Position numbers and translations under genes: made by a program
Shown here: positions 1 to 11,466 of the stretch, piece after piece
Position numbering within the stretch: the stretch's first letter is position 1
Layout of the letters: each line of letters opens with the position of its first letter
Notes under the pieces: model-generated
Told to the model about the DNA's origin: nothing
What the model saw: only the letters and a program-made list of their open reading frames with translations
Databases searched by the model: none
Assembly (NCBI RefSeq): GCF_900101465.1
Contig: NZ_FMZM01000007.1
Coordinates: 71,943 to 135,942, forward strand
Origin: Nocardioides lianchengensis
Lineage (GTDB): Bacteria; Actinomycetota; Actinomycetes; Propionibacteriales; Nocardioidaceae
Direction of reading: 5' to 3'
DNA length: 64,000 bases

Positions 1-636
1 GTCGGGGTGCTCGCCCTGCTGGGCGCGGGCGTCACCGGCTTCTACATGACCCGACTGATGCTGCTGACCTTCTTCACCGAGAAGCGCTGGAAGGACGACG
101 TCCACCCGCACGAGTCACCGGGCGTGATGACCTTCCCGCTGATCGTGCTCGCGGCCCTGTCGGTGCTGAGCGGCGTGCTGCTGCTCGGGGACTGGATCGT
201 CGACTGGCTGAGCCCGGTCGTCGGTCATGCCGAGCACCACGAGCCGCCGATCCCGGCCCTCGCGGTGACCGGCCTCGCGGTCCTGGTCGTCGCCGTCGGC
301 GTGGCGATCGCCTGGTTCCTGGTCGGCAAGCGCGAGGTCGCGCTGACCCCGCCCGAGGACGTCTCGTTCGTCACTCGCGCGGCCCGCCGCGACCTCTACG
401 GCGACGACATCAACGACACCCTGGTCGTGCGTCCCGGGGGCGCGCTGACCCGCGCGCTGGTCCGGCTCGACAGCAGCGGTGTCGACGGGGTGATGGCGGG
501 CGGACCCGCCCAGGTCGCCGGCATCGCCGGGTTCCTGCGCCGCGCGCAGAACGGCTTCGTCCGCACCTACGCCCTGTCCCTGCTCGGCGGCGTCCTGCTC
601 GTCGTCCTGGCCCTCCTGGCGGTGAACCTCACGTGA
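1..636 (+). CDS. nuoL: NADH-quinone oxidoreductase subunit L, C-terminal part (partial)
   Basis: This is the last 211 residues of the large antiporter-like membrane subunit of respiratory complex I, which carries protons across the cytoplasmic membrane. The true start lies before the window; the first in-frame GTG at 7 is internal. Several hydrophobic segments are visible, separated by a charged loop near residue 80 (GHAEHHEPP) that is typical of the NuoL C-terminal region. The stop overlaps the GTG start of the next gene (GTGA). The identity rests mostly on position, directly before nuoM and nuoN in the canonical L-M-N order. Confidence 0.93.
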   Translation, partial: VGVLALLGAGVTGFYMTRLMLLTFFTEKRWKDDVHPHESPGVMTFPLIVLAALSVLSGVLLLGDWIVDWLSPVVGHAEHHEPPIPALAVTGLAVLVVAVGVAIAWFLVGKREVALTPPEDVSFVTRAARRDLYGDDINDTLVVRPGGALTRALVRLDSSGVDGVMAGGPAQVAGIAGFLRRAQNGFVRTYALSLLGGVLLVVLALLAVNLT

Positions 637-2177
637 ACGAGTTCCCCTGGCTCACCGTGCTGATCGCGGTGCCCCTCGTGGGCGCCGTCGTGGCGCCGTT
701 CCTGCCGAAGGCCAACCCGGTCCTCGCCAAGCAGTTCGGCGTCGCGGTCGCCCTGCTCACCCTCGCGGTGGGGGTCGCCGTCGCCGTCCAGTACGACGTC
801 GACGCCGGCATGCAGATGCAGGAGCAGCACACCTGGATCGAGGCGTTCGGCGTCCACTACGCCCTCGGCGTCGACGGCCTGGGCCTGCTGCTGATCCTGC
901 TCACGGCCCTGCTGGTGCCGATCGTGCTGGTCGCGAGCTGGCACGAGGGCGACGAGAACCCGGCCGCCTTCGTCGGCTGGACCCTCGCCCTCGAGGGCCT
1001 GTCGCTGGCGGTCTTCGCCGCCACCGACGTCTTCCTCTTCTACGTCGTCTTCGAGGCGACGCTGATCCCGGCGTACTTCCTGATCGGCGGCTTCGGCCGC
1101 GAGGGCCGCGGCGCGGCCGCGTTGAAGTTCCTGATGTTCCAGCTCGGCGGCGGCCTGGTGCTGCTCGGCTCGGTGATCGGCCTCTACGTCGTCTCCGCCG
1201 ACCAGGGCAGCCCGTCGTACCTCCTGGGCGACCTGGCGCAGCTCGACATCTCGACCGAGGCCGGCCGCTGGCTGTTCGCGGGCTTCTTCATCGCGTTCGC
1301 GGTCAAGGCGCCGCTGTTCCCGGTGCACACCTGGCTGGCCGACACGACCGAGAAGGCCACCCCCGGCACCAGCGTGCTGCTGGTCTGCGTGCTCGACAAG
1401 ATCGGCACCTTCGGGATGCTGCGCTTCTGCCTGGGCCTGTTCCCCGAGGCCTCGCAGTGGGCGACGCCGGTCGTGGTCGTGCTGGCCCTGATCTCGATCG
1501 TGTACGGCGCGTTCGTGGCCATCGGCCAGGACGACGTGCTGCGGCTGATCGGCCTGACCTCGCTGAGCCACTTCGGCTTCATCACCCTGGGCATCTTCGT
1601 GTTCAGCACCCAGGGCGGCACCGGCTCGATCCTCTACATGGTCAACCACGGCCTCGGCACCGCCGCGCTGTTCCTGGTCGCGGGCTACCTGATCCGCCGC
1701 CGCGGCACCACGCTGATCAGCCAGATGGGCGGTCTCGAGAAGGCCACCCCGGTGCTCGCGGGTCTCTTCCTGGTCGCCGGCCTGGCGACCCTGGGCCTGC
1801 CCGGCCTAAGCCCGTTCGTCTCGGAGTTCCTGGTCATCCTGGCCGCCTTCGACTACCGGTGGTACGTCGGCGCGGTCGCCGTCACCGGCATCGTGCTGGC
1901 CGCGATCTACGTGCTGTGGATGTACCAGCGCACGATGACCGGCCCGACGCCGCCCGAGGTCGAGGGGACCCGGGACGCCAGCGTCCGCGAGGTCGCCGCC
2001 GTGGCGCCGCTGATGGTCGCCCTGGTGCTCTTCGGCTTCTACCCCGCGCCGCTCCTCGACGTCGCCAACCCTGCGGTCGAGTCGCTGCTGTCCCATGTCG
2101 GCGTGAGCGACGACCCGCCCACGGTCGACCCCGCGGACGTGCCGCCGCACTCCTACTCTGAAGGGGAGGCTCACTGA
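633..2177 (+). CDS. nuoM: NADH-quinone oxidoreductase subunit M
   Basis: A 514-residue membrane subunit of complex I, one of three antiporter-like proton channels in the membrane arm. It is hydrophobic throughout, with about 14 predicted helices. Family landmarks are the Glu-bearing helix around FEATLIPAYFLIGGFGR, the central-lysine segment VKAPLFPVHTWLAD, and LSHFGF followed by NHGLGTAALF. The length is normal for NuoM. The GTG start at 633 overlaps the nuoL stop, and the TGA stop overlaps the ATG of nuoN (TGATG), so L, M and N are probably translationally coupled. Electrons from NADH would be passed to menaquinone. Confidence 0.97.
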   Translation: MNEFPWLTVLIAVPLVGAVVAPFLPKANPVLAKQFGVAVALLTLAVGVAVAVQYDVDAGMQMQEQHTWIEAFGVHYALGVDGLGLLLILLTALLVPIVLVASWHEGDENPAAFVGWTLALEGLSLAVFAATDVFLFYVVFEATLIPAYFLIGGFGREGRGAAALKFLMFQLGGGLVLLGSVIGLYVVSADQGSPSYLLGDLAQLDISTEAGRWLFAGFFIAFAVKAPLFPVHTWLADTTEKATPGTSVLLVCVLDKIGTFGMLRFCLGLFPEASQWATPVVVVLALISIVYGAFVAIGQDDVLRLIGLTSLSHFGFITLGIFVFSTQGGTGSILYMVNHGLGTAALFLVAGYLIRRRGTTLISQMGGLEKATPVLAGLFLVAGLATLGLPGLSPFVSEFLVILAAFDYRWYVGAVAVTGIVLAAIYVLWMYQRTMTGPTPPEVEGTRDASVREVAAVAPLMVALVLFGFYPAPLLDVANPAVESLLSHVGVSDDPPTVDPADVPPHSYSEGEAH

Positions 2178-3778
2178 TGGACTTCACCAAGCCCACCATC
2201 GAGTACGCCGAGCTCTCGCCGCTCCTGATCGTCTTCGGCGTCGCGATCCTCGGCGTCCTGGTCGAGGCCTTCCTGCCGCGCGAGCGCCGCTACCTGTCGC
2301 AGGTCGTGCTGTCCTCCGTCGGCCTGGTGGCCGCGCTGGTCGCGACCGTCTGGGTCGGCGTCGACCTCGGCAAGGTCGGCGACGGCGCCGCCCGCGGCCT
2401 GGTGGCCGCCGAGGGCACCGTCGTGGTCGACGGCCCGAGCGTCTTCCTCTGGGGCCTGATCCTGGTCTTCGCGCTGGGCGGGGTGCTGCTCTTCGCCGAG
2501 CGCCGTCTCGAGGCCGGGGTGTCGGTCTTCGCCGGCCAGGCCGCCGCGCTGCCCGGCACCGAGGCCGAGCGCCAGGCGTCCACCCGCGGGCTCGACCACA
2601 CCGAGGTCTACCCGCTGCTGATGTTCGCCGTCGGCGGCATGCTGCTCTTCCCGGCGGCCGGCGACCTGCTGACGATGTTCGTCGCGCTCGAGGTGCTCTC
2701 GCTGCCCCTCTACCTGCTCACCGGCCTGGCCCGGCGCCGGCGGCTCCTCAGCCAGGAGGCCGCGCTGAAGTACTTCCTGCTCGGCGCCTTCTCCTCCGGC
2801 TTCTTCCTGTACGGCGTCGCGCTGATCTACGGCTTCGCGGGCTCGATGCAGCTGGAGCGGATCGACGCCGCCGTCCGCGCCAACGTCGAGAACCAGGCCC
2901 TGCTCTACATCGGCATCGGCATGCTCGCCGTCGGCCTGCTGTTCAAGGTCGGCGCCGTGCCGTTCCAGGCCTGGACGCCCGACGTCTACCAGGGCGCCCC
3001 GACCGCGGTCACCGCGTTCATGGCCGCCGGCACCAAGATCGCCGCCTTCGGCGCGCTCCTCCGGCTGTTTTACGTCGGCTTCGGCGCGGACCGCTGGGGC
3101 TGGCAGCCGATGCTGTGGATCATCGCGATCCTCACCATGCTGATCGGGGCCGCGCTGGCCATCGTGCAGACCGACGTGAAGCGGATGCTCGCCTACTCCT
3201 CGATCGCCCACACCGGCTTCCTGCTGACCGGGGTGCTCGGCGTGCAGAGCGCCACCGAGCTGGCCGACGGCGAGGTCACCTCGCTGCAGGCGGTGCTGTT
3301 CTACCTGACGACGTACGGCTTCGCGACGATCGGTGCCTTCGCGATCGTGACCCTGGTCCGTGACTCCGGCGGCGAGGCGACCTCGATCCAGCGGTGGGCC
3401 GGCCTGGGCCGGCGCTCGCCGCTGGTCGCCGGCGTGTTCGCGTTCTTCCTGCTGTCGCTGGCCGGCATCCCGCTGACCGCGGGCTTCGTCGGCAAGTGGG
3501 CGGTGTTCACCGTCGCCCTGTCGGCAGGGGCCTGGCCGGTCGTGCTGACGGCGATCGCGTCGAGCATCATCGCGGTCTACTTCTACGTGAGCTTCATCCG
3601 GCTGATGTTCTTCACCGAACCGGACGGGGGCGCGGAGGGTGAGGTGGCGAGCGTGACCAGTCCGTCGATCCTGACCTCGGCCGCGATCGTCATCGCCCTC
3701 GCCGGGACCGTGGTCCTGGGCATCGTGCCCGGCCCTGTTCTCGATCTCGCGGCCCATGCGGGACAATTCATCAGGTGA
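2177..3778 (+). CDS. nuoN: NADH-quinone oxidoreductase subunit N
   Basis: A 533-residue antiporter-like membrane subunit of complex I, normally the last gene of the nuo operon. Characteristic segments are EALKYFLLGAFSSGF-like LKYFLLGAFSSG, FKVGAVPFQAWTPDVYQGAP with the conserved lysine and proline pattern, and the SIAHTGF stretch. It starts with ATG at 2177 overlapping the nuoM stop. Its own stop overlaps the GTG start of the downstream prenyl synthase, which extends the coupled operon into quinone biosynthesis. Nothing unusual was seen in length or residues. Confidence 0.97.
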   Translation: MDFTKPTIEYAELSPLLIVFGVAILGVLVEAFLPRERRYLSQVVLSSVGLVAALVATVWVGVDLGKVGDGAARGLVAAEGTVVVDGPSVFLWGLILVFALGGVLLFAERRLEAGVSVFAGQAAALPGTEAERQASTRGLDHTEVYPLLMFAVGGMLLFPAAGDLLTMFVALEVLSLPLYLLTGLARRRRLLSQEAALKYFLLGAFSSGFFLYGVALIYGFAGSMQLERIDAAVRANVENQALLYIGIGMLAVGLLFKVGAVPFQAWTPDVYQGAPTAVTAFMAAGTKIAAFGALLRLFYVGFGADRWGWQPMLWIIAILTMLIGAALAIVQTDVKRMLAYSSIAHTGFLLTGVLGVQSATELADGEVTSLQAVLFYLTTYGFATIGAFAIVTLVRDSGGEATSIQRWAGLGRRSPLVAGVFAFFLLSLAGIPLTAGFVGKWAVFTVALSAGAWPVVLTAIASSIIAVYFYVSFIRLMFFTEPDGGAEGEVASVTSPSILTSAAIVIALAGTVVLGIVPGPVLDLAAHAGQFIR

Positions 3779-4782
3779 GCCCACAGCACGGCAGCAACCT
3801 CGCTCTCCCGGTCACCGACCCCGCGCTCGAGGCGCGGCTGTCCGAGCGGCTGATCGAGGTCGAGAAGGCCCTGTACGGCCACGTCCAGAGCCGGTTCCCC
3901 TACGTCACCGAGGCGGCCAGCCACCTGCTCGACGCCGGCGGCAAGCGGTTCCGCCCGCTGCTGGTGCTGCTCGCCGCCGAAGCGGGGGAGCACCCGACCG
4001 CCGATGAGGTCCTGACCGCCGCGTGCGTCGTGGAGATCACCCACGTCGGCTCGCTCTACCACGACGACGTGATGGACGAGGCGGCCCTGCGCCGCGGCGC
4101 CGACTCGGCGAACGCGCGCTGGGACAACCACGTGGCCATCCTGACCGGCGACTTCCTCTTCGCCCGCTCGTCCGAGCTGACCGCGACGCTCGGCGCGGAC
4201 GCCGTGCGCATCCAGGCCGAGACGTTCACCCGCCTCGTCGAGGGCCAGATCCTGGAGACGGTCAAGCCCGGACCCGGTGCGGACCCGCTGGCCCACTACC
4301 TCGACGTCGTCGCCGGCAAGACCGGTTCGCTGATCGCCACCTCGGCCCGCTACGGCGCCCGCTTCGGCGGTGCCGGGCCCGAGATCGAGGAGGCGCTGGC
4401 GGCGTACGGCGAGATCGTCGGCTCGGCCTTCCAGCTCTCCGACGACATCCTGGACATCGCCTCCGAGTCCGCCGAGTCCGGCAAGACCCCCGGCACCGAC
4501 CTCCGCGAGGGCGTCCCGACCCTGCCGGTGCTGATGGCCCAGGCCTCGACCGACCCCGAGGACGCCCGGCTGCTGGAGCTGCTGGCGGCCGACCTCACCG
4601 ACGACGACCGGCACGCCGAGGCGCTCGACCTGCTGCGCAAGCACCCCGCGATGGACGAGGCCCGGGCCTACGTCATCGCCCGCGCCGAGGAGGCGAAGGC
4701 GCTGCTCGTCGTACTCCCGGACGGGCCGGTGCGAACCGCGCTCGAATCGTTCGCCGACGTCGTCGCGGTCCGCTCGGTCTGA
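3775..4782 (+). CDS. Polyprenyl diphosphate synthase (menaquinone side chain)
   Basis: A 335-residue trans-isoprenyl diphosphate synthase of the IspA/GrcC/HepT type. It adds isopentenyl diphosphate units to an allylic diphosphate to build the menaquinone tail. Both Asp-rich motifs are present: the first DDxxD at residues 97-101 (HDDVMDEA) and the second at 223-227 (SDDILDIA). The GGKRFRP segment near residue 60 is the usual substrate-binding loop. The GTG start at 3775 overlaps the nuoN stop, so it is co-expressed with complex I. This is a common actinobacterial arrangement that links quinone supply to its user. Chain length cannot be read from sequence alone. Confidence 0.93.
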   Translation: MSPQHGSNLALPVTDPALEARLSERLIEVEKALYGHVQSRFPYVTEAASHLLDAGGKRFRPLLVLLAAEAGEHPTADEVLTAACVVEITHVGSLYHDDVMDEAALRRGADSANARWDNHVAILTGDFLFARSSELTATLGADAVRIQAETFTRLVEGQILETVKPGPGADPLAHYLDVVAGKTGSLIATSARYGARFGGAGPEIEEALAAYGEIVGSAFQLSDDILDIASESAESGKTPGTDLREGVPTLPVLMAQASTDPEDARLLELLAADLTDDDRHAEALDLLRKHPAMDEARAYVIARAEEAKALLVVLPDGPVRTALESFADVVAVRSV

Positions 4783-4789
4783 CGGGTCC

Positions 4790-4811
4790 GGCCTACCGCG
4801 AGCGGTAGGCC
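4790..4811. terminator. Inverted repeat between convergent genes, candidate bidirectional terminator
   Basis: GGCCTACCGC and GCGGTAGGCC form a perfect 10-bp inverted repeat around a two-base centre; as a hairpin this is about 9 bp with a four-base loop. It overlaps the stop codon of the minus-strand PhoX gene and lies 8 bases after the plus-strand prenyl synthase stop. There is no U-run, as is usual in actinobacteria. Confidence 0.55.
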
Positions 4812-6850
4812 ACCACGACGCTCGGCCGCGGGAAGTCGTCGGTGTGCGGCCAGGTGCTGGCCGGCGCCTCGAACGTGGCGCCGGTGATCTCACCCGGGTG
4901 CTGGACGGCGAAGAACAGCGAGCGGCCGCCGTCGGTCACCAGCGGTCCACAGGCCTCCGCGCCCCGCGGCACGGTGACGAACTGCTGGACCCGGCCGCGC
5001 TCCGCCCCCGAGACCGGGACCCGGAAGATGCCGTCGTTGGAGCCGAGCACGTTGCCGTCCGTCGAGACCCACAGGTTGCCTTGCGGGTCGAAGGTCACGT
5101 TGTCGGGACAGCTGATGGGGCTCACCCGCGACTTGTCGTAGCCGCCGAAGTAGGTCTCCTGGGCGGCCGGGTCGCCGCAGACGAGCAGCACGTTCCAGGT
5201 GAAGGTCGTCGACGCGTGGTCGCCGCCCCGCGGGATCAGCTCCAGGACGTAGCCGTTGCGGTTCCCCGACTGCGTGACCAGCGGCTCGCCCAGCGCCGGC
5301 CGGGTCTGCGAGGAGGTGACCGGGTTGGCCTCGTCGGCCGGCTGCGCAGTGCCGCGTCCCGAGTTGTTGGTCAGCGCGGCGTACACCCGGCCGTTCACGG
5401 GGTTCGGCTCGACGTCCTCGGGCCGGTCCATCCGGGTGGGCGAGCGGCGGTCGGCGGCCAGTCGGGTGTTCAGGAGGACGTCGGCGACGCTCATCCCCGG
5501 CACGTACGACGTCGTGTCGCTGGTCAGCGGCAGCCAGGTCCCGGTCCCGTCGTACACGCCGTCGGCGGTGCCGTCGCCGGTGAGCCGGGCGACGAACAGG
5601 GTGCCGTGCTCCAGCAGCGTCTTGTTGTGGGCGCGGGCGCGCGGGCGCCCGGAGTCGTCGTACCGGTCGCGGGAAACGAACTTGTAGAGGTAGTCGCCGC
5701 GCTCGTCGTCGCCGAGGTAGGCGACCGCGCGCCCGTTGCGGGCGATCGAGATGTTGGCGCCCTCGTGCTTGAACCGCCCCAGCATCGTGTGCTTGCGCGG
5801 CGCCGAGCCGGGACTCAGCGGGTCGAGCTCGACGATCCAGCCGAACCGGTAGGCCTCGTGCGGCTCGGTCGACAGGTCGAAGCGGGGATCGACGGCCGAC
5901 CAGCCGCGGCCCTCGCCGGTGATGCCGTAGCGGGCGAAGGACTCGGCGTGCTCGGCCGGGATGCCGTCGGAGGCGTCGAAGTACTGATTGACGTTCTCCT
6001 CGCCGGAGAGCACCGTCCCCCACGGGGTGGTGCCGCCGGCGCAGTTGTTCAGCGTGCCGAGGACGCGCCGGCCGGTCGGGTCCGCGGCGGTGCGCAGCCG
6101 GGGGTCGCCGGCCGCCGGCCCGGTCACCCGGAAGGCGGTGTCGATCGTGACCCGGCGGTTGTGCCGGGCCCGGGCCGGCGTGACCCTCCGCCAGGACCCG
6201 GCGACCTGACCACGCTCGACGGTCACCACGGACATGCCGTGGCTCTGCATCTCGATCCGGAGCTGGGTCTCGGCGTCGTACCGGCCGGTGGGGAACATCA
6301 GCGTGCCGGTCGTGTACTCGTGGTTGACGACGAGCAGCGCGCGGTCCCGGTCGGAGCGTCGCGGCAGCTCGACCAGGCCGACGTAGTCGTTGTTGAAGCC
6401 GAACTGCCGGGCGGCCGCCTCGGGCGTCTGGCGGTAGGCGTCGAACGCGGGGGCGCCCGGCAGCACCGGGTCGCCCCAGCGGACGACGACGTCCTGCCGG
6501 AACCCCGGGGGTACGACGACCGCGTCGCGCCGGTTCGGCGGCACCGGGGTGAAGTCGACTCGGCCGAGCCGCCCCTCGCCCCGGCGCGCGGGCCCGGCCG
6601 CAGCGGCGGGCTCGACGGCCAGCCCGCCCAGGGCGAGCACACCGGCCCCCACGCCGGCGCCCTTCAGCAGCGAGCGCCGCTGCACCACCCGGGCGACCTC
6701 GTCGCGCAGGTGGCCGTTCCCGGAGCCGTTCGGCTCCGGACGGTCGCAGGCGTTGCCGCAGCGGAAGAGGCAGGTCATCGCGTCGCGGGAGCCGTGCGGT
6801 CCGCTGGGGAGGAGGGGCAGCAGGGCAGGCTGCTGGGGAGCCGAGGTCAT
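4793..6850 (-). CDS. PhoX-family (DUF839) secreted phosphatase
   Basis: A 685-residue protein of the PhoX/DUF839 family, calcium- and iron-dependent alkaline phosphatases that release phosphate from organic esters outside the cell. A twin-arginine signal is visible at about residues 57-85 (QRRSLLKGAGVGAGVLALGG), implying folded export. Family segments include NNDYVGLVEL, NHEYTTGTLMF, NNCAGGTTPWGTVLSGEEN, KHTMLGRFKHEGANI and DNVTFDPQGNLWVSTDG. The reading frame stays open upstream to 7879, but the ATG at 6850 was chosen because it is preceded by GAAGGA and gives a sensible pre-signal leader; a start nearer the Tat motif is possible. The neighbouring Pst locus makes phosphate-starvation control plausible, though no operator was recognised. 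Confidence 0.9.
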   Translation of the reverse strand: MTSAPQQPALLPLLPSGPHGSRDAMTCLFRCGNACDRPEPNGSGNGHLRDEVARVVQRRSLLKGAGVGAGVLALGGLAVEPAAAAGPARRGEGRLGRVDFTPVPPNRRDAVVVPPGFRQDVVVRWGDPVLPGAPAFDAYRQTPEAAARQFGFNNDYVGLVELPRRSDRDRALLVVNHEYTTGTLMFPTGRYDAETQLRIEMQSHGMSVVTVERGQVAGSWRRVTPARARHNRRVTIDTAFRVTGPAAGDPRLRTAADPTGRRVLGTLNNCAGGTTPWGTVLSGEENVNQYFDASDGIPAEHAESFARYGITGEGRGWSAVDPRFDLSTEPHEAYRFGWIVELDPLSPGSAPRKHTMLGRFKHEGANISIARNGRAVAYLGDDERGDYLYKFVSRDRYDDSGRPRARAHNKTLLEHGTLFVARLTGDGTADGVYDGTGTWLPLTSDTTSYVPGMSVADVLLNTRLAADRRSPTRMDRPEDVEPNPVNGRVYAALTNNSGRGTAQPADEANPVTSSQTRPALGEPLVTQSGNRNGYVLELIPRGGDHASTTFTWNVLLVCGDPAAQETYFGGYDKSRVSPISCPDNVTFDPQGNLWVSTDGNVLGSNDGIFRVPVSGAERGRVQQFVTVPRGAEACGPLVTDGGRSLFFAVQHPGEITGATFEAPASTWPHTDDFPRPSVVVAYRSR

Positions 6851-6936
6851 CAGGCAGGTCCTTCGTCCGAGTCCGAGTGGGCCTCGCACGCTAGGAGCGC
6901 CGGGTGAGCCTCGGGCGACCTGCAGGTGAACGGGAG

Positions 6937-7848
6937 TCAGACGGCCGTCGCGGCCGCGACGGTGAGCCGCAGCTGGCGGCGCCGGTGGTTGACCGCCTCC
7001 ACGGTGAAGATCACCAGCGCCACCCAGACCAGCAGGAAGCCGGCCCACCGGCCGGGCGGCATGTCCTCGTGGAACCACAGCACGCCCAGCGCGAACTGCA
7101 GCACCGGCGCGAGGTACTGCAGCAGCCCCAGCGTGACCATCGGCACCCGCGTCGCGGCCGCCCCGAAGCAGATCAGCGGCACCGCGGTCACGAGGCCCGC
7201 CGACATCAGCAGCAGCGAGTGACCCGCGCCGTGGCCGGTGAACTCGGAGCGACCGGTCGCGATCAGGAAGACGACGTACGACGCCGCGAGCGGGGCGATC
7301 AGCGCGGTCTCCACGGCCAGGCTCTCGACCGCGCCGACGTTGGCGGTCTTCTTCGCGAGGCCGTAGGTGCCGAAGGAGAGAGCGAGCACGAGGGCGACCC
7401 ACGGCGGACCGCCGTAGTCCCAGGTGAGCACGGCGACGGCCGAGGTGGCGACCCCCATCGCCGCCCACTGGAGCGGCCGCAGCCGCTCGCCGAGCAGCAG
7501 CACCCCCATCAGCACCGTCACGAGCGGGTTGATGAAGTAGCCGAGCGAGGCCTCCACGACCCGGTCGTTGGTGACGCCCCAGATGTAGGTGGCCCAGTTG
7601 ACGGTGATCGTCGCGGCCGCACCGCCGAGCAGCAGGAGGGTACGACGGTCGCGGAGCAGGGCCCGCACCTGTGAGGTCCGTCGCAGCACGACGACGAGCA
7701 GGCCCATGGTCAGCGCGGACCAGACGATGCGGTGGGCGAGGATCTCGAGGGCGCCGGCCGGCTCCAGGAGCGGGAAGTAGAGGGGGAAGGCCCCCCACAT
7801 GACGTAGGCCGCGACCCCCAGGGTCAATCCACGCCGCGACTCCACCAC
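6937..7848 (-). CDS. rarD: RarD-type EamA family transporter
   Basis: A 303-residue membrane protein with about ten hydrophobic helices arranged as two EamA repeats. The N-terminus (LTLGVAAYVMWGAFPLYFPLL, then LEILAHRIVWSA) is the characteristic start of the RarD subfamily of drug/metabolite transporters. RarD proteins are thought to export small metabolites, but the substrate is not established and cannot be deduced here. It is transcribed in the same direction as the PhoX gene, 86 bases before it, and might share a transcript. Length is typical. Confidence 0.9.
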   Translation of the reverse strand: MVESRRGLTLGVAAYVMWGAFPLYFPLLEPAGALEILAHRIVWSALTMGLLVVVLRRTSQVRALLRDRRTLLLLGGAAATITVNWATYIWGVTNDRVVEASLGYFINPLVTVLMGVLLLGERLRPLQWAAMGVATSAVAVLTWDYGGPPWVALVLALSFGTYGLAKKTANVGAVESLAVETALIAPLAASYVVFLIATGRSEFTGHGAGHSLLLMSAGLVTAVPLICFGAAATRVPMVTLGLLQYLAPVLQFALGVLWFHEDMPPGRWAGFLLVWVALVIFTVEAVNHRRRQLRLTVAAATAV

Positions 7849-7968
7849 CGGAGCAGCATAGGGTCGCCACGTCGGTCACCCGCCGGGGCCCGGCGTTTGC
7901 GGCCTTGAGTGCCCGGGCAGGCTGGTCCGATGTCCACGACCGCAGATCACGAGGGGGAACCCCGTCCC

Positions 7969-8412
7969 ATGCGCATGCACCGAATCCTGGCCGCCCTGCT
8001 CGGTCTCGCCCTGCTGGGCCTGATGCCGACGTCCCTGTCGACGCCCGCGAGCGCGGCCGGAGTCGCGCCGGCCGCCGCCTCGGCGCCGGCCGTCGCTCGG
8101 GCCGCCAAGCTGCCCCGCGAGCTCCACGACCGCAGCGCCCGCCGCGGCGACCGCTGGTTCATCAAGGGCCGGGTCACGCCCCAGGGCGGCCGCAAGGTGG
8201 TCGTCATCAAGCGCAAGGTCGGCCCGCACAAGGCGTGGCGCACCTGGAAGAAGGTCCGCGCCGACCGCCAGGGCCGCTTCCGCGTGGAGGTCGCGTTCCC
8301 GGACAGCACTCGCTCGACCTGGTTCTACAAGGGCGGCGTCAAGGCCACCGCGAAGTACCAGGCCGGGCGCACCGACAAGATCTACACGGTCTGCCGGCGC
8401 TCGAGCTGCTGA
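7969..8412 (+). CDS. Small secreted basic protein, function unknown
   Basis: A 147-residue protein with an N-terminal signal peptide (MRMHRILAALLGLALLGLM, cleavage probably after PASAA). The mature part is Lys/Arg-rich and ends in a two-cysteine tail (CRRSSC). The start at 7969 was chosen because it puts the hydrophobic core directly after MRMHR and has a GAGGGGG element 12 bases upstream; ATG 7930 and ATG 7909 are in frame but would add a polar leader. The central part (GRVTPQGGRKVVVIKRKV, then WRTWKKVRADRQGRFRVEV) looks like a beta-sandwich module of the bacterial Ig-like kind. I do not recognise the family. It converges with korB, leaving only 7 bases between stops. Confidence 0.75.
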   Translation: MRMHRILAALLGLALLGLMPTSLSTPASAAGVAPAAASAPAVARAAKLPRELHDRSARRGDRWFIKGRVTPQGGRKVVVIKRKVGPHKAWRTWKKVRADRQGRFRVEVAFPDSTRSTWFYKGGVKATAKYQAGRTDKIYTVCRRSSC

Positions 8413-8419
8413 GCCGCGC

Positions 8420-9498
8420 TCAGACGACCGTCCAGGTGTCCCCGCTGCCGATCAGGCCGGCGAGCCGCTCGGTCGGCGTGCCGGGAGCGGCCTCGGACGC
8501 CGAGGCGACCTGGGCGCGGGCCTGGTCGTCGTACGTCGGCCGGGAGACCTGGCGGAAGATGCCGATCGGCGTCTGGTTGAGGTAGCCCATCTCGGTCAGC
8601 CGGCTGATGGCGAAGGCCTGGGACGGGTCGGGGTTGAGGGCGTCGTGGACCAGCAGCGCGTCCGCGTCGACGTCCGCGGTCTCGACGATCTTGACCCCGC
8701 CCGTCTGGCTGTCGCGGATCAGGCCCTTGGTGCCCGCGGAGAACGTGATCGGCTCGCCGTGGGTCAGCGGGATGATCGCGTCGGCCTTGGTGTCGTTGTT
8801 CTTGATCGCGTCGAACGCCCCGTCGTTGAAGATCGGGCAGTTCTGGTAGATCTCGACCAGCGAGGTGCCGCGATGGGCGGCGGCCGCGGAGAGCACCGAG
8901 GTGAGGTGCTTGCGGTCGGAGTCGATGGTGCGCGCGACGAACGACGCCTCCGCACCGAGCGCGAGCGACACCGGGTTGAACGGGTGGTCGACCGAGCCCA
9001 TCGGCGTCGACTTGGTGATCTTGCCGGCCTCGCTGGTGGGGGAGTACTGACCCTTGGTCAGGCCGTAGATCCGGTTGTTGAACAGCAGGATCGTCATGTT
9101 CACGTTGCGGCGCAGCGCGTGGATCAGGTGGTTGCCGCCGATGGAGAGGGCGTCGCCGTCGCCGGTGACGACCCAGACCGACAGGTCCTCGCGGGCGGTG
9201 GCGATGCCGGTCGCGATCGACGGCGCGCGCCCGTGGATCGAGTGCATGCCGTAGGTGTCGAGGTAGTACGGGAACCGGCTGGAGCAGCCGATGCCGGACA
9301 CGAAGACGATGTTCTCGCGGCGCAGGCCGAGCTGGGGCAGGAAGCCCTGCACGGCCTTCAGGACGGCGTAGTCGCCGCAGCCCGGGCACCAGCGGACCTC
9401 CTGGTCGGAGGTGTACTCCTTCGCGGTCTGGGCGTCCTCGTTGGTCGGGACGTCCTCGACGCCCGAACGCAGGCCGGGGAAGGGGAGCTGCTCGGTGC

Positions 9499-9502
<4 letters not shown>
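8420..9502 (-). CDS. korB: 2-oxoacid:ferredoxin oxidoreductase beta subunit (probably 2-oxoglutarate)
   Basis: A 360-residue thiamine-diphosphate-binding subunit of a two-subunit 2-oxoacid:ferredoxin oxidoreductase. It pairs with KorA to convert 2-oxoglutarate plus CoA to succinyl-CoA while reducing ferredoxin. Seen directly: the N-terminal WCPGCGDYAVLKAVQ cysteine motif, GIGCSSRFPYY, and the ThDP/Mg signature GDGDALSIGGNH followed by NNRIYG. The GTG start overlaps the korA stop (GTGA), so the two are coupled. Specificity for 2-oxoglutarate over pyruvate or branched-chain oxoacids follows from the usual actinobacterial gene pair and is an inference. Confidence 0.93.

Positions 9503-11466
<1,964 letters not shown>

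Noticed and set aside
4844..6907. 687-codon plus-strand frame opposite the PhoX gene
   Set aside because: Its composition is that of a complement shadow, and no motif is seen; the minus-strand protein is a clear family member.
6851..7879. N-terminal extension of the PhoX frame across the RarD gene
   Set aside because: The extension is the wrong frame of rarD; a good start with ribosome site exists at 6850.
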